Notes under the pieces: model-generated
The model's database searches: none
Told to the model about the DNA's origin: nothing
What the model saw: only the letters and a program-made list of their open reading frames with translations
Shown here: piece by piece, positions 1 to 5,503 of the stretch
Numbering within the stretch: position 1 is the first letter of the stretch
Layout of the letters: every line of letters begins with the position of its first letter
Position numbers and translations under genes: made by a program
Assembly: GCA_937901055.1 (NCBI GenBank)
Contig: CALCGO010000230.1
Coordinates: 1-5,503, forward strand
DNA length: 5,503 nt
Origin: an uncultured Rhodobacterales bacterium
GTDB lineage: Bacteria > Pseudomonadota > Alphaproteobacteria > Rhodobacterales > Rhodobacteraceae
Direction of reading: 5' to 3'

Positions 1-237
1 CGCGTGGTTGCCCGAGGAATAGGCAATCACACCATTCGCACGCTGCGCCTCAGACATGCCTGACAATGCCGACCAACCGCCACGAAACTTGAAGCTTCCC
101 GTGTGTTGCAAATTCTCGGCTTTTACCAAGACGCGACGGCCAGCGACCTCGTCCAGAAACGGAGAGCTGAGCATCGGTGTGCGTCTTACCACAGACGTCA
201 ACCTCGTTGCCGCCGCTTTAATCATGTCGATATTCAT
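1..237 (-). CDS. PLP-dependent threonine/serine dehydratase, N-terminal 79 residues (partial)
   Basis: Reading the minus strand from the ATG at 237 gives an open frame of exactly 79 codons that runs off the left edge. It begins MNIDMIKAAATRL. It contains SFKFRG, with Lys50 as the expected Schiff-base lysine for pyridoxal phosphate, and SSGNHA at residues 74-79, the phosphate/substrate loop of fold-type II PLP enzymes. Members of this family deaminate threonine or serine to 2-oxobutyrate or pyruvate in the cytoplasm, and are usually a little over 300 residues long, so about three quarters of the protein is missing. The start ATG overlaps the stop of the upstream hydrolase as ATGA, with a weak AGG a few bases before it, so translation is probably coupled. 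The fragment cannot distinguish a catabolic threonine dehydratase from a serine racemase or an ectoine-pathway dehydratase of the same fold. Confidence 0.88.
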   Translation of the reverse strand, partial: MNIDMIKAAATRLTSVVRRTPMLSSPFLDEVAGRRVLVKAENLQHTGSFKFRGGWSALSGMSEAQRANGVIAYSSGNHA

Positions 238-1058
238 CCGACCTGACCAATTAGTTTTTCGATCGCGATAACGGCTTCCGGTTCATTCAAGAACGGTACA
301 TGCCCCCTGTCTGGCACATTCGCATAGATCATATCAGGCCGCCGTCGCTGCATTTCAGCCACGCTTTCTTCGCTTAGAAGGTCCGAATTAGCGCCGCGTA
401 TTAGCGCCAAGGGCAACCCTGCCATTGCATCAAATAGCGGCCACAAGTCCGGCTGTTCGTTGGTCGCTTGTTCAAGCATCGCGTCGCGCAGTTTGGGGTC
501 ATAGTTCAACCGCAAGCCACCCGGTCCCATCTCCGTCCAGCGCTTGGCCTGCTCCAGCCAGTCAGCGTCGGTTAGCGTGGGAAATTCAGCACCCATGTTC
601 GCACGCAGTGCCGCGGCAGCCTGTTCAAAGGTTTTCGCTTTGGGTTGAACGCCCAAGTAATCCATAATTCGGCTAAGGCCGTCTGAGTTGATTTCGGGTC
701 CGATGTCGTTAAGCAACACACCGGACAAACGGTCTTTGGCCATCGCTGCCGTCAACATCGCTATGATTCCACCGCGCGACGTTCCAACGAACACCGCCTT
801 TTCAATGCCCAAATGGTCGAGCAGTTCCAAGGCGTCCTTGGACTCCTGTGGTACGTTGTAATTCGCGTAAATCGGATCGTAATCCGACTCTCCGCGACCT
901 CGATAGGTAAGACGCACCAATCGAACACCACTTATCACCGCCGCCAGATCATCAAAATCCCGCGCATTTCGTGTTAGTCCGGGCAGGCACAGCAAAACTG
1001 TACCTTCGCCCTCGTCCTCATAGGCCAATTGCAGGCCATCGCTAGTGGTAAACTTCAT
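234..1058 (-). CDS. Alpha/beta-fold hydrolase, substrate unknown
   Basis: This 274-residue protein has the single-domain alpha/beta hydrolase pattern. An N-terminal strand pair precedes LPGLTRNARDF (residues 25-35), the oxyanion-loop region, where LPG replaces the more common HG. The nucleophile elbow is GTSRGG with Ser94. The likely acid is Asp226 in RGANSDLL and the catalytic His is His253 in RGHVPFLNEP. Residues 125-210 look like a helical cap. No signal peptide or membrane segment is seen, so it should be cytoplasmic. The start is supported by AAGGAG five bases upstream, inside the end of the preceding gene. The ATG overlaps that gene's stop as ATGA, and the hydrolase stop overlaps the dehydratase start in the same way. 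The family includes esterases, lactonases, C-C bond hydrolases and haloalkane or epoxide hydrolases. The sequence alone does not decide between them, although a serine rather than an aspartate nucleophile argues against a haloalkane dehalogenase. Confidence 0.9.
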   Translation of the reverse strand: MKFTTSDGLQLAYEDEGEGTVLLCLPGLTRNARDFDDLAAVISGVRLVRLTYRGRGESDYDPIYANYNVPQESKDALELLDHLGIEKAVFVGTSRGGIIAMLTAAMAKDRLSGVLLNDIGPEINSDGLSRIMDYLGVQPKAKTFEQAAAALRANMGAEFPTLTDADWLEQAKRWTEMGPGGLRLNYDPKLRDAMLEQATNEQPDLWPLFDAMAGLPLALIRGANSDLLSEESVAEMQRRRPDMIYANVPDRGHVPFLNEPEAVIAIEKLIGQVG

Positions 1059-1744
1059 GGCCGCTCCTTCGCCAATTCGGGTATTCCAGTCAAATCAGAC
1101 ATCACTTTTTGGGGCTTCCATGGCAAGCGGTCCATCGGCTCGCCGGCGCGGTTCACCCATGCCGTGTAGAACCCATAGCCAGAGGCATTTGCTGCATCCC
1201 ACCCGTTGGAAGACACAAACAGAACTTCGGAACGTTCACCGCCAAAGCGGTCGCAAACCATGTCGTAAACAAACTTATGTGGCTTGAAAACTCCGACATC
1301 CTGAACGCTTAAAACATCGTCCAATAAATCAGTAATACCCGCACTGGAAACTGCACCTGTCAGCATTTCTGGTGAGCCGTTAGACAATATCGCCGTCTGC
1401 ATTCCCGCATCTTTCAAGGCTTTCAGCATGGCTGGCACTTCTGGATAGGCTGAAAGCTCCCAGTAAAGTGCCAGAAGCCGTTCACGCAGTTCGTTGTCGA
1501 CAAGACCAGCCGCTTCCAAAGCATAATCCAGCCCGTCTTGCGTAACTTCCCAAAAATCGGTGTGCGCATCCGCCACAGCGCGTAGCCAAGTATATTGCAG
1601 TTGCTTAAGCCGCCAATCTTGCGCGATCTGAGGCCATTTTTCGGCAAATGCCTCGCGGCCGGGTTCGGCGGCGGCAATTCGCGCCGCAGCGGCTACGTCA
1701 AATAATGTCCCGTAGGCATCAAATACACATGTGGTGATTGGCAT
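1055..1744 (-). CDS. Haloacid dehalogenase, type II (L-2-haloacid dehalogenase-like, HAD superfamily)
   Basis: From the ATG at 1744 this encodes 229 residues, typical for type II (L-2-) haloacid dehalogenases, which hydrolyse 2-haloalkanoates to 2-hydroxyacids through an aspartyl-ester intermediate. The residues expected from the well-studied Pseudomonas L-DEX enzyme are visible: nucleophile Asp9 in FDAYGTLFD with Thr13, substrate Arg45 in DWRLKQLQY, motif II Ser121-Asn122 in LSNGS, Lys154 in FKPHKFVY with Tyr160, and Ser178, Asn180 and Asp183 in VSSNGWDA. A longer reading from a GTG at 1768 would add eight residues, but those bases include the ribosome binding site of the ATG, so the shorter form is preferred. 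It lies 64 nt after fabI and overlaps the hydrolase start by 4 nt. The catalytic set supports real dehalogenase chemistry. Many family members are nevertheless annotated this way without a known substrate, so a general phosphatase-like or detoxifying role is possible. Confidence 0.9.
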   Translation of the reverse strand: MPITTCVFDAYGTLFDVAAAARIAAAEPGREAFAEKWPQIAQDWRLKQLQYTWLRAVADAHTDFWEVTQDGLDYALEAAGLVDNELRERLLALYWELSAYPEVPAMLKALKDAGMQTAILSNGSPEMLTGAVSSAGITDLLDDVLSVQDVGVFKPHKFVYDMVCDRFGGERSEVLFVSSNGWDAANASGYGFYTAWVNRAGEPMDRLPWKPQKVMSDLTGIPELAKERP

Positions 1745-1808
1745 GGTGGGTTCCTCCGTTGCCGGCACATTGGCACAAGAAGAACCATTGTTAAACGCCC
1801 ATTTAGCG
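1745..1808 (-). other. 64-nt spacer between fabI and the dehalogenase gene
   Basis: This is the longest gap within the minus-strand gene train. Besides the ribosome binding site it holds an 8-base palindrome TGCCGGCA (1760-1767) and a short direct repeat GGCACA (1764-1769 and 1772-1777). A 5-bp inverted repeat (AACGC 1794-1798 and GCGTT 1806-1810) overlaps the fabI stop, but no run of T follows it on the minus strand, so it does not look like an intrinsic terminator. A weak internal promoter is possible but no convincing pair of hexamers is seen. It may mark a break between a fab unit and a downstream unit. Confidence 0.4.
1751..1757 (-). promoter_or_regulatory. Ribosome binding site fixing the dehalogenase start
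   Basis: The minus strand reads GGAGGAA here, six bases before the ATG at 1744. This is the best Shine-Dalgarno match in the window and argues for the ATG over the upstream in-frame GTG at 1768. Confidence 0.8.
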
Positions 1809-2597
1809 TTACAAGTTTTCCGACTGCATCATACCCATGACGTGATAACCGCCATCGACACGAATAATCTCACCTGTGGTATATGCACCGTAGTCCGACA
1901 GCAGATAAGCCGCTGTTCCACCCACCGAATCCGGCGTCGCGTTAGATCGCAGCGGAGCGTTTTCCCCAATCGTGCGATACACTTTACGCGCCCCACCGAT
2001 CGCTGCACCCGCAAGCGTTTTCATCGGGCCGGGACTAACTGCATTCACACGAATGTTGTCAGGCCCAAGATCGTTCGCCAGATACCGAACCGAACTTTCA
2101 AGCGCCGCCTTGGCCACACCCATAACGTTATAATTCGGCTGCACACGATTGCTGCCCATATAGGTCAGCGTTATCATCGAGCCGCCGTCTGGCATCAACG
2201 CCGCCGCTCGTTTAGCCACGTCCACAAAGCTGAAACACGAAATATCCAGCGAGTTCAGGAAGTTTCTGCGCGAGGTATCAATGAACCGCCCCGCAAGTTC
2301 TTCTTTGTCCGAATAGGCGATGGCATGAACCAGAAAATCAATGGTGCCCCATTCGTCTTCAAGCGTTTTGAACGTGGCATCCAACGATGCTTCATCCTGC
2401 ACATCGGCCGGAATAACCAGCGAAGACCCAACACTTTCGGCCAAAGGACGCAAGCGTTTACCGAAGCCTTCGCCTTGATAAGTGAACGCCAGCTCCGCAC
2501 CCTCTTCAGCCAGAACTTTGGCAATTCCCCAAGCGATTGAACGCTCGTTCGCGACGCCCATGATCAGCCCGCGTTTGCCCTTCATCAGATCAGCCAT
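1809..2597 (-). CDS. fabI: Enoyl-[acyl-carrier-protein] reductase (NADH), FabI
   Basis: This 262-residue protein reduces trans-2-enoyl-ACP to acyl-ACP, the last step of each fatty acid elongation round, in the cytoplasm and usually as a tetramer. It is a divergent short-chain dehydrogenase. The N-terminal MGVANERSIAWGIA (13-26) is the FabI-type cofactor loop. Tyr146 in LTYMGS, Tyr156 and Lys163 in YNVMGVAKAAL match the E. coli catalytic residues with identical numbering. The C-terminus has GEIIRVDGGY. The residue matching E. coli Gly93 is Ala94, in HAIAYSDK. The ATG at 2597 lies inside the end of fabB (8-nt overlap, ATGGCTGA), with only a weak GAG-type ribosome site upstream, so translation probably depends on ribosomes finishing fabB. 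An internal ATG at codon 5 could also serve, but the family usually begins with the longer form. Placement next to fabA-fabB fits a combined fatty acid synthesis operon. Confidence 0.97.
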   Translation of the reverse strand: MADLMKGKRGLIMGVANERSIAWGIAKVLAEEGAELAFTYQGEGFGKRLRPLAESVGSSLVIPADVQDEASLDATFKTLEDEWGTIDFLVHAIAYSDKEELAGRFIDTSRRNFLNSLDISCFSFVDVAKRAAALMPDGGSMITLTYMGSNRVQPNYNVMGVAKAALESSVRYLANDLGPDNIRVNAVSPGPMKTLAGAAIGGARKVYRTIGENAPLRSNATPDSVGGTAAYLLSDYGAYTTGEIIRVDGGYHVMGMMQSENL

Positions 2598-3816
2598 GAT
2601 ATTTGCTCATCGCTAGGGTCGCGTTGGTTCCACCGAATCCGAAGCTGTTAGAAATAACCGTATCCAAACCAGCGTTTTCGATATTGGCTGTCGCGATTTC
2701 GGAGGCTTTCAATTGCGGATCAAGCTCTGTCACATTCGCAGAACCTACAATGAAATCGTTTTGCAGCATCATCAAGCAATAGATTGCTTCTTGCACACCA
2801 GTTGCGCCAAGGCTGTGGCCTGTCAGCGATTTAGTTGAAGAAATCAGTGGCGTAGAACCTTCACCAAAAATCCGGCGAACAGCTTCAACTTCTTTGACAT
2901 CCCCAACTGGCGTCGAAGTGCCGTGCGCGTTGATGTAGTCAACTTTGCGATCGCCCAGTGTGGACATCGCCAGTTTCATCGAACGCTCGCCACCTTCGCC
3001 TGAAGGGGCAACCATATCGTAGCCGTCAGATGTCGCGCCGTATCCTGTGACTTCGGCGTAGATTTTCGCCCCGCGTGCTTTGGCATGCTCAAGCTCTTCA
3101 AGAACGACCATGCCACCACCGCCAGCAATCACGAAACCGTCTCGCGTTGCGTCAAACGCCCGCGCTGCCAGTTCTGGCGTGTCGTTATATTTCGAAGACA
3201 TTGCGCCCATCGCATCGAACAAGCAGGACAGTGTCCAATCAAGTTCCTCGCCGCCGCCCGCAAAAACGATGTCTTGCTTGCCGAACTGGATTTGCTCAAC
3301 ACCGTTGCCGATGCAATGCGCTGAAGTCGAACATGCCGAGGTTATCGAATAGTTAACGCCTTTGATCTTGAACGGCGTTGCCAGACAAGCAGACGTGGTC
3401 GAGGACATCCCGCGCGTAACCATAAATGGTCCCATACGCTTAGGCGCACCTTTTTCGATCACAATTTTATGCGCGTCGTACAGGTGCTTGGTGGATGGGC
3501 CGCCCGAACCAACAACCAGTCCGGTACGCTCATTAGAAATATCGCTTTCCTCAAGCCCTGCATCCGCAATCGCCTGCTCCATGGATAGATAGGCATAACC
3601 TGCCCCGTCGCCCATAAAACGCCAAATGCGCTTGTCGATGCTTTCTTTCAGATCAACATCGGGCATCCCGTGAATTTGCGAGCGGAACCCGTGTTCCGCA
3701 TAAGTCGGGGCAAAGCTGATGCCGGATTTCTGCGCTTTCAATGAAGCGAGAACTGCTTCAGCGTTACTGCCAATACTTGAGACAATCCCGAGACCTGTGA
3801 TAACTACGCGACGCAT
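2590..3816 (-). CDS. fabB: Beta-ketoacyl-ACP synthase I, FabB
   Basis: This 408-residue thiolase-fold condensing enzyme joins malonyl-ACP to acyl-ACP. FabB is the synthase that elongates the cis-3-decenoyl-ACP made by FabA, and so commits acyl chains to the unsaturated branch. The active-site Cys162 lies in SITSACSTSAHC, His298 in INAHGTSTPVGD, Lys329 and His334 in TKSLTGHSLGA, and the Gly-rich NSFGFGGTNA is at 390-399. The length matches E. coli FabB, and the pairing with fabA supports FabB rather than FabF. AAGGAA lies about seven bases before the ATG, and 30 nt separate it from fabA, so the two are very likely co-transcribed. Its last three codons overlap the beginning of fabI. The sequence is intact, with no missing catalytic residue. 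Confidence 0.97.
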   Translation of the reverse strand: MRRVVITGLGIVSSIGSNAEAVLASLKAQKSGISFAPTYAEHGFRSQIHGMPDVDLKESIDKRIWRFMGDGAGYAYLSMEQAIADAGLEESDISNERTGLVVGSGGPSTKHLYDAHKIVIEKGAPKRMGPFMVTRGMSSTTSACLATPFKIKGVNYSITSACSTSAHCIGNGVEQIQFGKQDIVFAGGGEELDWTLSCLFDAMGAMSSKYNDTPELAARAFDATRDGFVIAGGGGMVVLEELEHAKARGAKIYAEVTGYGATSDGYDMVAPSGEGGERSMKLAMSTLGDRKVDYINAHGTSTPVGDVKEVEAVRRIFGEGSTPLISSTKSLTGHSLGATGVQEAIYCLMMLQNDFIVGSANVTELDPQLKASEIATANIENAGLDTVISNSFGFGGTNATLAMSKYHG

Positions 3817-3846
3817 AATGTATTCCTTTTATTCAGATTATTCCGC

Positions 3847-4356
3847 TTACTCGGCAGACAACGCGACTTTCATATCTCTAACCAGATAGATTACTTCGCC
3901 GTCAGCCTCGACTCGCCCGTTGGCGACACCCATTGTCAATCGGCGTGTCTGGATCGCTTTTGTGAAGTCAACGTAATAGGTCAGCATTTTGCGTTCAGGC
4001 CGCACCATGCCGGTCAGTTTGACTTCGCCAACACCCAACGCATATCCACGCCCCTGCCAGCCACGCCAGCCAAGATTAAAACCTGTCAGCTGCCATAAAC
4101 CGTCTAGGCCTAAACACCCAGGCATAATCGGGTTGCCCGGAAAGTGGCAATCGAAGAACCACAAATCAGGGTCGATATCGAATTCCGCCACAATGTGGCC
4201 TTTGCCATGCTCGCCACCATCACTGGAAACTTCGGTAATCCGGTCCATCATCAACATAGGGGGCATCGGCAACTGTGCATTCCCCGGCCCGAAAAGTTCG
4301 CCACGTGCACATTTTAGAAGGTCTTCACGATCAAAGCTTGTCGGATATTCGGTCAT
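3847..4356 (-). CDS. fabA: 3-hydroxydecanoyl-ACP dehydratase/isomerase, FabA
   Basis: This 169-residue hot-dog-fold protein dehydrates 3-hydroxydecanoyl-ACP and isomerises the trans-2 product to cis-3-decenoyl-ACP, the entry step of anaerobic-type unsaturated fatty acid synthesis. It is cytoplasmic and normally a dimer. The signature FFDCHFPGNPIMPGCLGLDG (67-86) carries the catalytic His71 and Asp85, equivalent to E. coli His70 and Asp84. The N-terminal stretch DLLKCARGELFGPGNAQLP is typical of FabA and is absent from FabZ, which is also shorter. The start at 4356 follows an AGGAG at 4368-4372 with a long 11-base spacing, so initiation may be modest. It is the first gene of the minus-strand train, divergent from irr, and its promoter should lie in the shared 138-nt intergenic region. 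Confidence 0.97.
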   Translation of the reverse strand: MTEYPTSFDREDLLKCARGELFGPGNAQLPMPPMLMMDRITEVSSDGGEHGKGHIVAEFDIDPDLWFFDCHFPGNPIMPGCLGLDGLWQLTGFNLGWRGWQGRGYALGVGEVKLTGMVRPERKMLTYYVDFTKAIQTRRLTMGVANGRVEADGEVIYLVRDMKVALSAE

Positions 4357-4494
4357 GTTTGGGGATGCTCCTGAAATTCAATCAATTACGCATTCTTACC
4401 ACTGTGCCACGACGAGGCGCAATAGCGCTGGCGTGGGTCTGGTCATTAGCCACCCTTTTAGCGTATATTGGTTCAAATCATAGGAATTCGTACG
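4357..4494. promoter_or_regulatory. Divergent fabA / irr intergenic control region
   Basis: This 138-nt region separates the divergent starts of fabA and irr and should contain both promoters. For fabA, a weak minus-strand candidate pairs TTGCGC (4417-4422) with TAAGAA (4393-4398) at an 18-base spacing, but only three positions of the -10 fit the consensus. A 6-base palindrome AGCGCT (4424-4429) lies beside the -35 candidate, and an AATT-CAATC-AATT imperfect dyad lies at 4375-4387, just upstream of the fabA ribosome site. No clear iron control element (TTTAGAA-like inverted repeat) was found by eye. That the region is regulatory is inferred from layout. The individual sites are uncertain. Confidence 0.55.
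4440..4469 (+). promoter_or_regulatory. irr: Candidate sigma-70-type promoter of irr
   Basis: TATATT at 4464-4469 is a good -10 hexamer, 25 bases before the irr ATG. TGGTCA at 4440-4445 is a four-of-six match to TTGACA with an 18-base spacer. This would give a short leader of roughly 20 nt containing the AGGA ribosome site at 4482-4485. The call rests on consensus matching only. Confidence 0.4.
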
Positions 4495-4920
4495 ATGAAC
4501 ATCGAGATTCAATCCCCACAACAACGCGCCTCTTCTTGGCTTTCCGGTGGTGGCTTACGGCCTACGCGCCAACGTCTGTCACTAGCTGAACTGCTTGTTG
4601 GCGACGGCCAAGACCGACATGTAACGGCGGAATCTTTGTTCGACCTTACCCATGACACCGAAGCTAAGGTATCGTTAGCCACGGTCTACAATACGTTAGG
4701 CGCGTTTTGCGAAGCTGGGTTAATGCGTGAAGTCAGTGTTGACGGGCATCGTTCATATTTTGATACGCGGGTTGACGACCACTCCCATTTCTACTGGGAA
4801 GACGAAGGTATCCTAAGTGATGCCCCCGTAGGCTCGGTTAAATTCGACAGCTTACCGGACCTGCCTGAAGGCGCCGAGATTTCCAAGATCGATGTGGTGA
4901 TCAGACTAAGGCGGAACTAA
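4495..4920 (+). CDS. irr: Irr-type Fur-family transcriptional regulator (iron/haem response)
   Basis: This 141-residue protein matches the alphaproteobacterial Irr subgroup of the Fur family, which senses iron through haem status and controls iron uptake, haem synthesis and iron-containing proteins by binding iron control elements. The winged-helix domain includes GLRPTRQR (20-27), RHVTAESLF (41-49) and the recognition helix VSLATVYNTLGAF (59-71). The dimerisation part has GHRSYFDTR, DDHSHFYWE and the Irr-like ending EGAEISKIDVVIRLRRN. It lacks the N-terminal Cys-Pro haem regulatory motif of Bradyrhizobium Irr and has no CXXC zinc pairs; Cys72 is its only cysteine. Where rhizobial Irr has His-His-His, this one has His96-Ser97-His98. 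The ATG at 4495, with AGGA nine bases upstream, is preferred over an in-frame TTG at 4468, which overlaps the likely -10 box. It is a single-gene unit ending at the terminator at 4942-4975. Confidence 0.92.
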   Translation: MNIEIQSPQQRASSWLSGGGLRPTRQRLSLAELLVGDGQDRHVTAESLFDLTHDTEAKVSLATVYNTLGAFCEAGLMREVSVDGHRSYFDTRVDDHSHFYWEDEGILSDAPVGSVKFDSLPDLPEGAEISKIDVVIRLRRN

Positions 4921-4941
4921 ATATACATACTTGAAATACAA

Positions 4942-4975
4942 AAGGCCCGCCAAAGTGACGGGCCTTCCTTTTTTT
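4942..4975. terminator. Rho-independent terminator shared by convergent irr and acs
   Basis: An 8-bp perfect stem, AAGGCCCG (4942-4949) and CGGGCCTT (4959-4966), encloses a 9-base loop. On the plus strand it is followed by CC and seven T (4969-4975), a textbook intrinsic terminator 21 nt after the irr stop. On the minus strand the same hairpin is followed by TTGTATTT, a weaker U-rich tail just downstream of the acs stop, so it probably works in both directions. Confidence 0.92.
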
Positions 4976-4988
4976 GAAACCGTAAAAC

Positions 4989-5503
4989 CTAGTCGTGATT
5001 CATGCGGTTTTCGATCAACTCATCAACCACTGACGGATCAGCCAGTGTTGAAGTATCCCCCAAAGAACCGTAATCATTTTCGGCAATCTTACGCAAAATT
5101 CTACGCATAATTTTACCGGACCGTGTTTTCGGTAAACCAGGAGCCCACTGAATAAGGTCTGGCTTCGCAATTGGCCCGATTTCCTTGCGAACCCACAATT
5201 CCAATTCTTTGCGCAATTCCTCAGACGGTTCGTCACCACCCATCAAAGTAACATAGGCGTAAATGCCCTGTCCTTTGATCGCATGCGGGTATCCAACAAC
5301 TGCCGCTTCGGACACCTTCGGATGTGCCACTAGCGCAGATTCAACTTCGGCCGTTCCCATCCTGTGACCCGACACGTTGATCACATCGTCGACGCGGCCC
5401 GTGATCCAATAATGCCCATCATCATCGCGACGACATCCATCGCCAGCAAAATAGTAGCCTTTGTAATCAGCAAAGTATGTAGCGATGAAGCGGTCATGGT
5501 CAC
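4989..5503 (-). CDS. acs: Acetyl-CoA synthetase, C-terminal 170 residues (partial)
   Basis: The frame enters from the right edge (two leftover bases at 5502-5503) and ends at the stop at 4989. Acs activates acetate with ATP and CoA through acetyl-AMP, feeding acetyl-CoA to the TCA cycle and to lipid synthesis. Visible landmarks are YYFAGDG, DGHYWITGRVDDVINVSGHR (the A8 hinge of the adenylate-forming family) and LPKTRSGKIMRR, whose SGK lysine (codon 5112-5114) is the conserved catalytic lysine reversibly acetylated in Salmonella Acs. The conserved tail GDTSTLADPSVV is also present. The family is about 650 residues long, so roughly a quarter is present. A start at the GTG at 5384 is not real, because that codon is an internal valine of the conserved hinge. 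It is convergent with irr and belongs to a separate transcription unit. Confidence 0.96.
   Translation of the reverse strand, partial: DHDRFIATYFADYKGYYFAGDGCRRDDDGHYWITGRVDDVINVSGHRMGTAEVESALVAHPKVSEAAVVGYPHAIKGQGIYAYVTLMGGDEPSEELRKELELWVRKEIGPIAKPDLIQWAPGLPKTRSGKIMRRILRKIAENDYGSLGDTSTLADPSVVDELIENRMNHD

Noticed and set aside
1745..1768. An eight-residue N-terminal extension of the dehalogenase from a GTG at 1768
   Set aside because: The extension contains the GGAGGAA ribosome binding site of the ATG at 1744, and family members begin just before the FDAYGTLFD motif.
1794..1810. Inverted repeat AACGC/GCGTT at the end of fabI as a terminator
   Set aside because: The stem is only 5 bp and no T-run follows on the minus strand.
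1809..1814. TTGTAA on the minus strand as the -35 of an internal promoter for the dehalogenase gene
   Set aside because: The -10 candidates at 16-17 bases (AACAAT, ACAATG) fit poorly, and TTGTAA overlaps the fabI stop, so it is too weak to call.
1731..2540. A long plus-strand open frame of 269 codons opposite fabI
   Set aside because: It mirrors the fabI coding strand, has an Arg/His-rich composition with no recognisable domain, and fabI is intact with all catalytic residues.
4404..4418. TGGCAC on the minus strand upstream of fabA, resembling the -24 element of a sigma-54 promoter
   Set aside because: No TTGC-like -12 element follows at the required spacing.
3989..4483. A 164-codon plus-strand open frame opposite fabA and the intergenic region
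   Set aside because: It is antisense to the conserved fabA, low in recognisable structure and rich in Pro/Ser/Arg, as expected for a shadow frame.
1..5503. Mobile elements, CRISPR arrays, tRNA or other structured RNA genes
   Set aside because: No transposase-like frame, spaced direct repeats, terminal inverted repeats or cloverleaf-like sequence were seen. Almost all bases are in intact housekeeping genes.

Overview
The window comes from an alphaproteobacterium, most likely a marine Rhodobacterales (Roseobacter-group) bacterium. The evidence is the close family match of FabA, FabB, FabI, an Irr-type Fur protein and acetyl-CoA synthetase to that order, the order of these genes, and a moderate base composition. 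The genus cannot be named from this sequence. The assignment rests on recognising protein families by eye, not on a database search.

Layout: positions 4356 down to 1 hold one minus-strand gene train. Its order of transcription is fabA (3847-4356), fabB (2590-3816), fabI (1809-2597), a type II haloacid-dehalogenase-like gene (1055-1744), an alpha/beta hydrolase (234-1058), and the start of a PLP-dependent threonine/serine dehydratase (1-237, running off the left edge). The genes are tightly packed: 30 nt between fabA and fabB, an 8-nt overlap of fabB with fabI, a 64-nt gap, then two ATGA-type 4-nt overlaps. Divergent from fabA, on the plus strand, is irr (4495-4920). It ends at a strong hairpin terminator (4942-4975). 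The C-terminal part of acs, on the minus strand, converges on the same hairpin from the right edge (4989-5503).

How the genes fit together: FabA makes and isomerises the 10-carbon enoyl-ACP, FabB elongates the cis branch, and FabI reduces trans-2-enoyl-ACP. The first three genes therefore form the core of anaerobic-type unsaturated fatty acid synthesis plus the elongation reductase. Irr is the haem/iron-status regulator of alphaproteobacteria, and it shares a 138-nt intergenic region with fabA. Acs makes acetyl-CoA, the precursor for fatty acid synthesis, but it is a separate transcription unit. The three distal genes (dehalogenase-like, hydrolase, dehydratase) have no obvious role in lipid synthesis and may simply be carried on the same transcript.

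No mobile element, CRISPR array, tRNA, rRNA or clearly new system was seen. The points most worth a second look are a His-Ser-His in place of the His-His-His of rhizobial Irr, an alanine in FabI at the position equivalent to the E. coli triclosan-resistance residue Gly93, and the overlap-coupled gene junctions.
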